Positions 5,758 through 12,938 are shown, counted from the first letter of the stretch. The stretch: 12,946 nucleotides of DNA from CAYQZD01 sp964421875 (GCA_964421875.1 CAYQZD010000104.1:1-12946); one strand, 5' to 3'. Notes: generated by a model not told the origin, from the sequence alone. Program-made: numbers and translations.

Positions 5758-7077
5758 TTATAATATCGGAAGATATTCCTCGAGTTCATAATGTGAAACA
5801 ATACCGCGATACCTATCCCATTCGATAAGCTTGTTGGCGATAAGCTTATTGAAAACGTGCTCGCCCAACGCTTCCCTCATCAATTCACTATTTTGCAGTT
5901 CCCGCACCGCTTCGAATAAATCCCCCGGCAGAGTTTCTATGTTATGTTTGGTGCGGTCTATTATACTCATTTCATAAATATTTTCTTCGACAGGCGGGGG
6001 AAGCCGGTAGTTTTCCCGCACCCCTTTCATTCCGGCCGCAAGCATAACCGAAAAAGCCAGGTAGGGATTGCAGACAGGGTCGGGGCTGCGCAGTTCAATA
6101 CGCGTGGAGTTTTCCCGCCCCATACGGTAGCGGGGAACCCTGACCAAGGCGGAACGGTTTTTCTGCCCCCAGGAGATATAAACCGGGGCTTCATAGCCCG
6201 GAACCAGGCGTTTATAGGAATTGACCCACTGATTCAGCACGACTGTGAGTTCGTTGATATGTTTCAGAATTCCCGCGGTGAAGGATTTAGCGAAATCCGA
6301 GAGATGATAAGCATTATCAGCTGCGAAGAACAAGTTTCTATTGTCGCGGAAAATCGACATATGGATGTGCATACCGCTCCCATTCTTGCCGTATATAGGT
6401 TTAGGCATAAAGGTGGCGTACAATCCGTTTTGCCGGGCAATCTCTTTTACCAGGAAGCGGCAGGTGACAACTTTATCCGCCATTTCCAGCGCTCCGTCAT
6501 AGCGGAGGTCGATTTCGTGCTGTGAGGGGGCGACTTCATGGTGGGAGTATTCCACCGGGATACCGAGTCTTTCCAGGAACTGAACCGTTTTTTTTCGAAG
6601 AATAGTCCCCTGGCTGACAATGGAAGCGTCGAAATATCCCACATCGTCCAGCGTCTGAGTGCTATGGTCATCCTCGAAATAGAAATATTCCAATTCGGGG
6701 CCTACATTGAAAGTGTAGCCTTCCTTCGCTATCTGCTCCAGATTTCGCCGCAGCACATAGCGGGTGTCGCCCTCGTAGGGCTCCCCTTCAGGGGTTTTCA
6801 AATCGCAGAACATCACGGCTGACCGCAAGCCGCCGACTTCATCGGGGATGATTTTTAAAGTGTTAGGGTCGGGAAAAGCCATCAAATCGCTTTCGTGAAT
6901 CCGGGCAAATCCTTCCACGGAGGAGCCGTCGAATCCGACGCCGGATTCCATCGCTTCAGGCAGTTCGCGCAAGGTCAGAGCGAATCCCCGAGGCTGACCC
7001 AGGATGTCGGTGAACCAAAGGCGGATGAAAGAGATATCTTCCCCTTCCACTATTTTAAAAACATTCTCGGGAGACAT
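5758..7077 (-). CDS. glnA: Glutamine synthetase, type I-alpha
   Basis: A 439-residue glutamine synthetase (glutamate + ammonia + ATP to glutamine), cytosolic and expected to be a dodecamer. The beta-grasp domain contains FTDILGQPRG at 22-31 and GFDGSSVEGFARIHESD at 48-64. The catalytic domain shows GPELEYF (E128, E130), HHEVAPSQHE (E181, E188), NGSGMHIHMS at 232-241, NSYKRLVPGYEAP at 286-298 and RIELRSPDP at 326-334. The length, the PPVEENIYEMS region and the absence of the NLYDLP-type adenylylation tyrosine mark the I-alpha class rather than the enterobacterial I-beta class. R59 in FARIHESD sits where Bacillus-type enzymes carry the feedback-inhibition arginine, so control is probably by glutamine feedback, not adenylylation. 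The ATG start has no clear ribosome site. No glnB, amtB or glnR-like gene adjoins it, and repeats flank both sides. Confidence 0.97.
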   Translation of the reverse strand: MSPENVFKIVEGEDISFIRLWFTDILGQPRGFALTLRELPEAMESGVGFDGSSVEGFARIHESDLMAFPDPNTLKIIPDEVGGLRSAVMFCDLKTPEGEPYEGDTRYVLRRNLEQIAKEGYTFNVGPELEYFYFEDDHSTQTLDDVGYFDASIVSQGTILRKKTVQFLERLGIPVEYSHHEVAPSQHEIDLRYDGALEMADKVVTCRFLVKEIARQNGLYATFMPKPIYGKNGSGMHIHMSIFRDNRNLFFAADNAYHLSDFAKSFTAGILKHINELTVVLNQWVNSYKRLVPGYEAPVYISWGQKNRSALVRVPRYRMGRENSTRIELRSPDPVCNPYLAFSVMLAAGMKGVRENYRLPPPVEENIYEMSIIDRTKHNIETLPGDLFEAVRELQNSELMREALGEHVFNKLIANKLIEWDRYRGIVSHYELEEYLPIL

Positions 7078-7122
7078 AGGCAGTAAACTTTCTTCTAATT
7101 ATTTCATTATGACTGGCATGGG

Positions 7123-7144
7123 TGCTGTCGACTCTCCGCAGTCT
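7123..7144 (-). repeat. Inner hairpin repeat around glnA, right copy
   Basis: Inverted counterpart of 5625-5646, with the same outer 6 and 11 bases and a different centre. Read on the minus strand, GACT and AGTC can still pair around GCGGAG. It lies 45-67 bases upstream of the glnA start codon, so it may be in the glnA leader or promoter. Confidence 0.6.
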
Positions 7145-7170
7145 ATCAAAAAATAACGAAAACGCATTCT

Positions 7171-7255
7171 GTTATTGCGAGCGAAGCAAAGCAATCTTAT
7201 TGATTAATATGACATTAAAGATTGCTTCATCCGCCTACGGCGTCCTCGCAATGAC
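7171..7255. repeat. Imperfect palindromic interspersed repeat
   Basis: The ends are inverted: GTTATTGCGAG at 7171-7181 against CTCGCAATGAC at 7245-7255 (10 of 11). An inner arm, AAGCAATCTT at 7189-7198, pairs perfectly with AAGATTGCTT at 7218-7227. The sequence type, with GCGAGCGAAGC in one arm, is a widespread bacterial interspersed palindrome (general knowledge). It lies between the glnA start and the kinase end, about 95 bases upstream of glnA. A 70-residue open frame across it (7122-7334) is a by-product. No flanking duplication is evident. Confidence 0.75.
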
Positions 7256-7262
7256 ATTGTCG

Positions 7263-7283
7263 GACAGGGTGCGTAAACCCGTC
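7263..7283. repeat. Small hairpin next to the palindromic repeat
   Basis: GAC-A-GGGT pairs with ACCC-GTC around a 6-base loop, with one bulged A. It follows the interspersed repeat directly and may belong to the same inserted segment. Confidence 0.35.
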
Positions 7284-7336
7284 ACCACAGAGATTATGAA
7301 TTCGCCTAAAAAACTCTGTCTGTGTTATCGATGATT

Positions 7337-7363
7337 GACAAACGCGGAGGAAACCGCTCTGTC
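7337..7363 (-). terminator. Possible imperfect terminator-like hairpin after the kinase
   Basis: Just past the kinase stop, GACA and GCGG (7337-7347) pair with CCGC and TGTC (7354-7363) around a 6-base loop, with unpaired bases between the two short stems. No T-run follows on the minus strand, so intrinsic termination is uncertain. Confidence 0.25.
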
Positions 7364-7377
7364 TAAGTTCAATTTAC
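7364..7377 (-). repeat. Outer inverted repeat around glnA, right copy
   Basis: Exact inverted copy of 5587-5600. It overlaps the stop codon (7374-7376) and the last base before it of the kinase reading frame, so the kinase gene ends inside this repeat. Confidence 0.6.
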
Positions 7378-9203
7378 GAGTCTAAAACTTCCCTGAGTTT
7401 CACCGCCAATTCCGCCGGTCTGAAGGGTTTGGGGATGAAGTAAGTTTCGGTTTCATCCACAAGGTGACCATCGATGACATCTTGAGCATAGCCTGAGATG
7501 TAGATTACTTTCAATTTAGGCCATTTACTTCGGAGCTGTTTTGCTAATTCAATTCCACTCATATTGGGCATTACTACATCCGTAATGAGGAGCTGCGCGG
7601 GCTTTTTCATCTTCTGCGCCAGTCGCAGCGCTTCGGTTCCGTCATTGGCGGAGAGCACTTTGTAGCCCAACCGCTTTAAAGCGCCGGTTAATGTTTTGCG
7701 AACGGATTCCTCGTCTTCAACCATCATTAAGGTTTCATTGCCGCGGGGGATTTCTACCGCAGGTTCGAGTAATTTCCATTCTTCAATCTCTTCCTCCACT
7801 CTGGGGAAATAAATTTTAAATGTGGTTCCTTCATCCAGCTGGCTGAAGACCTCGATGTATCCCCCGCTCTGTTTTACGATGGCATACACTGAAAACAATC
7901 CCAAACCGGTTCCTTCGCCGATTTCCTTGGTAGTATAGAACGGGTCGAAGATTTTGCTTTTAATCTCCTCAGTCATCCCAACACCATTATCTCTTACCGT
8001 AATCAATACGCATTCTCTGATTCCCTTCAACTCTATCCGCTGCAGCAAATCATCTTTAATCTCTAAATTCTGCAGCTCGATACTCAATCTGCCTCCATTG
8101 GGCATAGCGTCCCGGCTGTTTACCGCAAGATTGACAATTAGCTGTTCAATCTGACCGGGGTCAGCTTTAACCTTCCACAAATCCGCAGCGATGTTAGTCT
8201 CAAGCGCGATGTGTTCTCCCAAAATCCTTTCAAGCATTCTTTTCATATTTGTGATGGTCAAGGCCAAATCTATGACCATATGTTCTACCACCTGCTTACG
8301 GGAAAAACAGAGAAGTTGCTCAGTTAGAGTTGACGCGATTTCCGCCGCTTTTCGGATTTCCATCAGGTCGCCGTGCAACTGGCTATCCTGGGATACAGAC
8401 ATCATTGCCAGGTCACAGTTTCCCATAATAGCTGTCAGCAGATTATTAAAATCATGAGCTATACCCCCAGCCAACCGTCCCATCGCTTCCATCTTCTGCG
8501 ATTGGTGCAAATCCGCATCATCCTTCCTCTTCGCAGAAATGTCCCGTAAAACCCCCTGGACAGCAGGTTTACCCTGATAGGATATGAGAGTTTCCGAGAC
8601 AGACACCTCCATTCGGCGGCCGTCTTTACTCAAACCGGTACACAGAAATTGAGATGGGAGAATTTCACCACGTTCTCGCATCGCCTTTCGAATCTTCAGC
8701 ATCTCCTGGGACTCATCGGCAATTAACATCAACCGGTTGAAATCGGGGGAGTCAATTTCCTCTTGAGTTAGATTGAATATATCCAAAAACTTGCTGTTTA
8801 CCAGCTTAAATTCATCGTCAGCCAAGATATAAATAGCATCTTCGGATTGCTCGATTAAGGCTTTATATTTCGATTCCGATTCCAGCAGAGCCGCTTCCCC
8901 CTTTTTACGTTCGGTGACATCTTCCGATGTTTTCAGATAATGTGTAATTTGCCCCGCTTTATTCTTAATGGGAGTAATCAAAGCGGATTCAATATACAAA
9001 TCTCCGTTCTCTTTCAAATTCCCAAATTCTCCCTGAAAGCGTCCCGCAGAACTCACAGTTTTCAATATCCCGGCGATTTCTTCTTTGGTATTACCCACAA
9101 ATTTCCACAGTCCTTTCCCTACTACCTGCTGGAAATCATAACCGGTGACCTCGATGAATTGAGGATTCACATGCTCCACAATTCCCCCGGCGTCTAAAAT
9201 CAT
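7374..9203 (-). CDS. C-terminal part of the split sensor: PAS-PAS-histidine kinase-receiver
   Basis: A 609-residue frame from the first available ATG; the true domain starts 15-17 codons earlier. The third PAS domain of the full protein spans residues 1 to about 98, ending in SEDVTERKKGEAAL, and the fourth about 112-225. The kinase has the phospho-accepting H250 in GGIAHDFNNLLTAIMGN, the N box NLAVNSRDAMPNG at 358-370, DNGVGM at 405-410, FDPFYTTKEIGEGTGLGL at 419-436 and a C-terminal receiver from about 491 with E496/D497, phosphate-accepting D542 (ITDVVMPNMSG) and K592 (PKPF). The architecture is a cytosolic hybrid histidine kinase with an intramolecular His-to-Asp step; the receiver may act as a brake or pass phosphate to a partner not encoded here. 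No response regulator with an output domain lies in the window. Expression depends on restart or read-through at the upstream TAA. Confidence 0.88.
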   Translation of the reverse strand: MILDAGGIVEHVNPQFIEVTGYDFQQVVGKGLWKFVGNTKEEIAGILKTVSSAGRFQGEFGNLKENGDLYIESALITPIKNKAGQITHYLKTSEDVTERKKGEAALLESESKYKALIEQSEDAIYILADDEFKLVNSKFLDIFNLTQEEIDSPDFNRLMLIADESQEMLKIRKAMRERGEILPSQFLCTGLSKDGRRMEVSVSETLISYQGKPAVQGVLRDISAKRKDDADLHQSQKMEAMGRLAGGIAHDFNNLLTAIMGNCDLAMMSVSQDSQLHGDLMEIRKAAEIASTLTEQLLCFSRKQVVEHMVIDLALTITNMKRMLERILGEHIALETNIAADLWKVKADPGQIEQLIVNLAVNSRDAMPNGGRLSIELQNLEIKDDLLQRIELKGIRECVLITVRDNGVGMTEEIKSKIFDPFYTTKEIGEGTGLGLFSVYAIVKQSGGYIEVFSQLDEGTTFKIYFPRVEEEIEEWKLLEPAVEIPRGNETLMMVEDEESVRKTLTGALKRLGYKVLSANDGTEALRLAQKMKKPAQLLITDVVMPNMSGIELAKQLRSKWPKLKVIYISGYAQDVIDGHLVDETETYFIPKPFRPAELAVKLREVLDS

Positions 9204-9254
9204 TATAATACTGGGACTCTGTTCCAGAGCTTGTGAGAATCTGCGAAGCTGTTC

Positions 9255-9257
9255 TTA
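9255..9257 (-). other. In-frame TAA stop splitting the sensor kinase
   Basis: Minus-strand codons around it read CGC CGC TAA GAA CAG CTT CGC. The frame stays open for hundreds of codons on each side, and protein similarity continues without a gap across it. No GTG, TTG or ATG start lies in the 17 codons after it; the first is ATG at 9203, which would cut off the first helix of the third PAS domain and has no ribosome site. Confidence 0.9.
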
Positions 9258-10421
9258 GCGGCGTTTAGTCTCAGTGACATGGGTGATGAGTGCGAAAGAA
9301 CCGCGAAAATTCCCGTCATAATCGGTTATCAGCTGAGGCGACACCAGAATATCCATCTTGGCCCCATCTTTCCGGATAACGGTCAATTCATAGGATTCTT
9401 TTTCGCCCCGCTTTAGCTGCCGGAATCTCTCAGAATAAATCTGTTGGTTTTCTTTATCCAATAAATCAACGTCGGATTTACCTATCAACTCTTCGAGCGG
9501 ACAATTCATCATTTTGCATAAATTTTCGTTGGCATAGGTCAAAACTCCATTCTCATCCTGAATCACTATCCCTTCGGTCATATTTTCTACTAAAGAACGG
9601 TATCTCTCTTCGCTGGACTCCAACGCCTTTTCGTAGCGATGAGTGGAAGAGACATCGCGCAGCACCACTAAATCTGCCGGTTTCCCCTTGTATGTAATCA
9701 CTCCCCCGCTAATTTCAGTATAGACTTCTCGCCCGTCCTTATGTACTAGGACAGATTCATAAATCTGATTTATGTCCCCTTTTGTAAAACGAGAATTGTG
9801 AGTTTTCTGCGCTTCCTTGCGTTTAGAGGGGTGAATATATTGAATGAACGCAGAGCCGACAAGCTCTTTGACCATATAGCCTGACATTCTTTCCAGCGAT
9901 GGGCTGGCGTATTTTATAATCCCATCCTGAAGGATAATAATACCGAAATTCGCCCTATCGGCCAAGCTCTTGAATATCCCTTCGCTTTCCTGAAGCGATT
10001 TCTCGTTTATCTCCCGTTCTTTAAGTTGTTCCAGCTTGTTCAGAGCCTCGTTAATCACTGAAGGCGCAAGTTCTAAACAATACTCATCTTTGACGAAATA
10101 GCCCAGCGCGCCCTGCTTAAGTAATTCTGCGCCGGTTGTTATGTTAGCCCGTCCGACCATTACTACGAAAGAAGCGTTTGCGTCAATCCGTTTTAACCTA
10201 TCGACCAACTCTACCGCGGGAAGATTCCGTAAGTCGCTGTCGATAATCATAAGCGAGCCGGCTAACTCATCATAATGCTCTTTCACCGCTTCCCCGCTCA
10301 GAATAGAGATTTCTCCAAATCCGGATTCCTGCAGACGATTTTGGAGGCGCCGGATTAAATCATCGACCGTTTCCGTCACGATAAACAGTTTCGTTTTGGG
10401 GCTTTTCGTCATCGACAACAC
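9255..10421 (-). CDS. N-terminal part of the split sensor: receiver-like plus two PAS
   Basis: A 388-residue fragment. Residues about 10-128 have the fold pattern of a response-regulator receiver: D61 in LMIIDSD matches the phosphate-accepting position and K111 in GYFVKDE the conserved lysine, but the usual N-terminal acidic pair reads TE and the Thr/Ser position reads G, so phosphorylation is doubtful. A helical linker (129-145) leads to PAS 1 (about 146-262, GYMVKELVG, YKGKPADLVVLRDVS) and PAS 2 (about 270-385, EGIVIQDENGVLTYANENLCKMM). No membrane segment is seen, so it is cytosolic. The start is GTG at 10421 with no clear ribosome site; ATG three codons in is an alternative. On its own it would sense without a kinase. 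Confidence 0.85.
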   Translation of the reverse strand: MLSMTKSPKTKLFIVTETVDDLIRRLQNRLQESGFGEISILSGEAVKEHYDELAGSLMIIDSDLRNLPAVELVDRLKRIDANASFVVMVGRANITTGAELLKQGALGYFVKDEYCLELAPSVINEALNKLEQLKEREINEKSLQESEGIFKSLADRANFGIIILQDGIIKYASPSLERMSGYMVKELVGSAFIQYIHPSKRKEAQKTHNSRFTKGDINQIYESVLVHKDGREVYTEISGGVITYKGKPADLVVLRDVSSTHRYEKALESSEERYRSLVENMTEGIVIQDENGVLTYANENLCKMMNCPLEELIGKSDVDLLDKENQQIYSERFRQLKRGEKESYELTVIRKDGAKMDILVSPQLITDYDGNFRGSFALITHVTETKRR

Positions 10422-10434
10422 ATAATATTTATGT
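10420..10434. promoter_or_regulatory. Small palindrome over the kinase start
   Basis: ACATAA at 10420-10425 pairs with TTATGT at 10429-10434 around TAT. It overlaps the GTG start codon (10419-10421), where a bound regulator or RNA hairpin could limit expression. It is short and AT-rich, so chance is quite possible. Confidence 0.25.
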
Positions 10435-10527
10435 AAAACTGAATCTTAACAGCAATCAGAATATCATGTCATACAACTTTGCACTCATTCCTATGTGTCT
10501 CTTCATTGATTTGAAGCGATAGCGTTA

Positions 10528-10558
10528 TTTCGGATGCGAAGCGAACCGGAATGACAAT
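10528..10558. repeat. Interspersed repeat remnant
   Basis: Read on the minus strand it begins ATTGTCATTCCGG and contains TTCGCTTCGCATCCGAA, the same TGTCATT...GCGAAGCG style as the repeats near glnA but a different sequence. TTCGG/CCGGAA form imperfect arms. It sits in the 183-base spacer between the transporter and the kinase and encodes nothing. Confidence 0.45.
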
Positions 10559-10604
10559 AGGTGTATCTGCTCCAGGAGCCTAAAGTGATACCCTTGTCAT
10601 TCAG

Positions 10605-12155
10605 TTACCCTATAACAACCGGCATCCCCATCAGCGGCCAGATAACCAGGACGAAAAAAGCGAGGACAACCATCAAAATAAGACTGGCTGGTATCCCTGC
10701 TTTCAAAAACTCCCCGGAGGTGAACTGCTTGCTTTCATAGGCGATGGCGTTGGGTGCAGCGCCCACCAATAACAGGAAAGGCATTCCAGCGGTCACTAAA
10801 GAAGCGAACAACACCACTTCCGGAGCCACTCCTAAGTAGGGAGCGATGACCAGAGCGACCGGCAGGGAAATCGCGATAGCCGCCACATTCATAATCAAGT
10901 TGGTCATAATCATTACGAAAAATGCGATTCCCATCACATACACAAACCAATTCGCCTGCTGGAACAGAACCAGCCAATTCACCGCCATCCATTTTGCGGC
11001 GCCGGTCTCCCAAAGACAGAAACCGATGCTCATCGCGCCGCCGAAAAGCAGAACTATGTTCCAGGGGATTTGCTCCAGGTCTTCGATGGTCAGAATCCTG
11101 AACATAAAGAAGAGTATGGTGGATACCAGAATGATCGCGCTTTTATTTAAGGGGGCGAAAGCAGGTATGAATGAACGTGTGCTCATCACCACGATAGCGC
11201 TGAACACAATCGCAAGCGTGAGGATTTCCTTCCCGCTAAGCTTTCCCATTCTCGCGTTCAGTGCCTTTACTTTGTGCTTGAGACCGGGGATAGTCTTCCG
11301 CTCGGGTTTGAACACAATCATAAAGAAGCCCCAGAGGATGAAGACCATCGTCCACCCCAAGAAAAACATATATTTGGACAACTCGAAAAAGGCGATTTCA
11401 CGCCCCACAATGTCTTTAAAAAATCCGATAGCCACCGCGCCCCTGGCGGCGCCCAACAGCGTTATGATGCTGCCAGCACCAGCCACAAAAGCCATTCCCA
11501 TAAACAAACCTTTGCCAAAGCGCGTAGGCTTGTTGTCTTCCCGGTAAAGCGAGTAAATCGCCATCAAGAGGGGATAAACCGCCGCCGCCACCGCGGTATG
11601 CGCCATTATCAGAGTCATCGCTGCGGTCATCACGAAACAACCGAAATATATCATACTGGTTCGCTCCCCCACCATCGCCAGCATCCGGTAAGCCATCCGC
11701 TGCGTGAGTCCGGTTCGGGAAAACGACATTCCAATAACCACTGAACCAATAATGAACCATACCGAAGGATCCATAAAATCTGTGAAGGCTACCTTAGCCG
11801 ACCTGATGAGAAACAGCGCCTGAATTACGCCGATAGCGATGCTGGTGACTCCAATCGGAATCACTTCGGAAACCCACCAGGTCGCCGCCAGCAGGAACAG
11901 TCCCAGCGCGGCTTTACCTTCCTTGGTAAGCGGGAACACTTCTCCCCCCGGGTCAACCGCAGCGCCCCAGGGGGGTGAGAAATACACAGCGAAAAACAGA
12001 AAAAGCCCAAGGAGAATTAACAATAACCGCCTCAAATCGACCTTTTTCACCGCGCCGGCAAGAAAGACCTGCTGCGGCATCGGTTTTTCGGCTGGTTTAC
12101 GGGGGGCCATAGTCATAGCTCTTTGGCCCGATTTGGGTATATTATTATCAGTCAC
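10605..12155 (-). CDS. SLC13/DASS-type anion transporter
   Basis: A 516-residue polytopic inner-membrane protein of the divalent anion:sodium symporter (SLC13, CitT/INDY-like) type. Hydrophobic segments begin near residue 43 and continue to 508 in two halves that each carry a hairpin-like region, as in this inverted-repeat fold. Family landmarks are WWVSEVIPIGVTSIAIG at 93-109, GAAPNAIAYESKQFTSGEFLKAGIP at 465-489 (the NAI...G-x-P end block), and PWNIVLLFGGAMSIG at 364-378. The SNT signatures that bind sodium and substrate are altered: AHT at 185-187 in the first half and MNV at 422-424 in the second. Substrate and coupling ion are therefore uncertain. A charged loop (284-309) splits the halves. 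The start is GTG at 12155 without a clear ribosome site; ATG at codon 14, preceded by AAAGAG, is a good alternative that removes a Pro/Lys-rich tail. It lies 105 bases after the CBS protein gene and is probably co-transcribed. Confidence 0.88.
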   Translation of the reverse strand: MTDNNIPKSGQRAMTMAPRKPAEKPMPQQVFLAGAVKKVDLRRLLLILLGLFLFFAVYFSPPWGAAVDPGGEVFPLTKEGKAALGLFLLAATWWVSEVIPIGVTSIAIGVIQALFLIRSAKVAFTDFMDPSVWFIIGSVVIGMSFSRTGLTQRMAYRMLAMVGERTSMIYFGCFVMTAAMTLIMAHTAVAAAVYPLLMAIYSLYREDNKPTRFGKGLFMGMAFVAGAGSIITLLGAARGAVAIGFFKDIVGREIAFFELSKYMFFLGWTMVFILWGFFMIVFKPERKTIPGLKHKVKALNARMGKLSGKEILTLAIVFSAIVVMSTRSFIPAFAPLNKSAIILVSTILFFMFRILTIEDLEQIPWNIVLLFGGAMSIGFCLWETGAAKWMAVNWLVLFQQANWFVYVMGIAFFVMIMTNLIMNVAAIAISLPVALVIAPYLGVAPEVVLFASLVTAGMPFLLLVGAAPNAIAYESKQFTSGEFLKAGIPASLILMVVLAFFVLVIWPLMGMPVVIG

Positions 12156-12260
12156 TTTACTAAAGTAATTATTTTTAATTTGTTAACTATCAATTCTATT
12201 TGAAATGAGATTGTCTTCGCCCCTGATACAATTTCCCCGATTGTTGCTCAACCCGAACCG

Positions 12261-12791
12261 CTAACGGTCAAGCACCATATCTGAGACCGCGCGGAAAATA
12301 TCCACTGTTCGAACTACACCGACTACCTGCTTCTCTTTGAGTACCGGCATCAGATTCAGTCCGAATTGATTCATCTCGTAAATCACCCTGAAGATGTGGT
12401 CTTCGTATCCCGCAGTGTGTTCGATGGGTACCATAATGTCGCTGACCGGACGTTCCGCCTGCTCCATCACTCCCTTGACAAGTTCATCCGAGGAGAGCAG
12501 TGATAGATTTGGGTCCACTTTGACATCGAAGAGTTTTTTACGGAAATCGAGCGGTTTTGCCAGAAGGAATTTAGGCTCTAATCCCCGTAATATGTCTCTT
12601 CTACGCACCATCCCCAATAGCTGATAGGCCTCGTTGAACACCAGCACCGCCCTGGGCAGCGATTTACGTCCTCTAACTTCAATCACCGACTCATCCATCT
12701 CCAGCATCGCCTGCCGCAGAGTGAACCAATAGGGAATATGCGGATACTTGTCCAAAGGGATCATTACATCCCTTACTCTAATATTTTCCAT
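12261..12791 (-). CDS. CBS-domain-pair protein
   Basis: A 176-residue cytosolic protein made of one CBS (Bateman) pair and little else. CBS 1 spans about 5-70, starting VRDVMIPL and ending QLLGMVRRRDILRG; CBS 2 spans about 115-172, starting VSDIMVPI and ending QVVGVVRTVDIFRA. The G-x5-D endings (G60/D66 and the VVGVVRTVD block) are the usual nucleotide-contacting positions, so adenine-nucleotide sensing is likely but not shown. A linker of about 45 residues separates the repeats. It lies directly upstream of the SLC13-type transporter on the same strand, and a free CBS pair next to a transporter suggests an energy-state regulator of that transporter, an inference from context. The ATG start has a good GGAG 5 bases upstream. 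The stop is TAG. Confidence 0.9.
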   Translation of the reverse strand: MENIRVRDVMIPLDKYPHIPYWFTLRQAMLEMDESVIEVRGRKSLPRAVLVFNEAYQLLGMVRRRDILRGLEPKFLLAKPLDFRKKLFDVKVDPNLSLLSSDELVKGVMEQAERPVSDIMVPIEHTAGYEDHIFRVIYEMNQFGLNLMPVLKEKQVVGVVRTVDIFRAVSDMVLDR

Positions 12792-12796
12792 ACAGA

Positions 12797-12800
12797 CTCC
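12797..12800 (-). promoter_or_regulatory. Ribosome binding site of the CBS gene
   Basis: GGAG on the minus strand, 5 bases before the ATG at 12791-12789. It is the clearest gene-associated ribosome site in the window and supports this start. Confidence 0.55.
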
Positions 12801-12891
12801 GGATTATATAGGAAATTCTCATCTCGAAAAAGTGTTCACACTTCACTGCCGGCAGTTCTAATTGCTGTCCTTAAGAGAGCGGTGATAAATA

Positions 12892-12938
12892 TGGCTCTTC
12901 GCTGAATTGTATGGGTAATGACAATCACGATTGAGGAT
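12892..12938 (+). repeat. Dispersed repeat, copy 2
   Basis: The first 27 bases are identical to 1818-1844 and the last 17 match 1849-1865 with one mismatch. It lies about 100 bases upstream of the CBS gene, near the window end, in the same orientation as copy 1. No C/G-rich palindrome follows within the visible 8 bases beyond it, so this copy may continue outside the window. Confidence 0.85.

Larger units (their letters stand above)
7374..10421 (-). pseudogene. Hybrid sensor kinase gene split by an in-frame TAA
   Basis: Two open frames of 388 and 609 codons lie in the same reading frame, parted by a single TAA (9255-9257) and 17 sense codons. Read through, they give one protein of about 1015 residues: receiver-like domain, two PAS domains, a third PAS domain that begins right after the stop, a fourth PAS domain, histidine kinase core and C-terminal receiver. 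The stop falls in the linker THVTETKRR*EQLRRFSQALEQ, where this domain type normally reads ...EEQLRRFSQA..., so a GAA-to-TAA change (one base) explains it. All other domains are intact, meaning a recent nonsense mutation, a sequence error, or tolerated read-through. TAA ends glnA, the radical SAM gene and the transporter here, so the code is not reassigned. Confidence 0.75.

Noticed and set aside
7111..7130. Sigma54-like TGGCATGGGTGCTG near glnA
   Set aside because: It is on the plus strand, pointing away from glnA, and the -12 half is a poor match.
7122..7334. 70-residue plus-strand ORF (CERSKAI...YGVLAMT)
   Set aside because: It is translation of the palindromic interspersed repeat; this peptide type is the usual by-product of such repeats, with no ribosome site or domain.
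7374..10421. Reassigned stop codon as the reason for the split kinase
   Set aside because: TAA ends glnA, the radical SAM gene, the transporter and the kinase itself in this window, while TGA and TAG end other genes, so all three act as normal stops.
10846..11547. 233-residue plus-strand ORF opposite the transporter
   Set aside because: It lies wholly antisense to a well-supported membrane protein and its composition is explained by the reverse complement of hydrophobic codons.
12803..12808. TATAAT on the minus strand just upstream of the CBS gene
   Set aside because: It ends only 11 bases before the start codon, so transcription would begin about 5 bases before ATG and exclude the good GGAG site; the -35 position is also poor.
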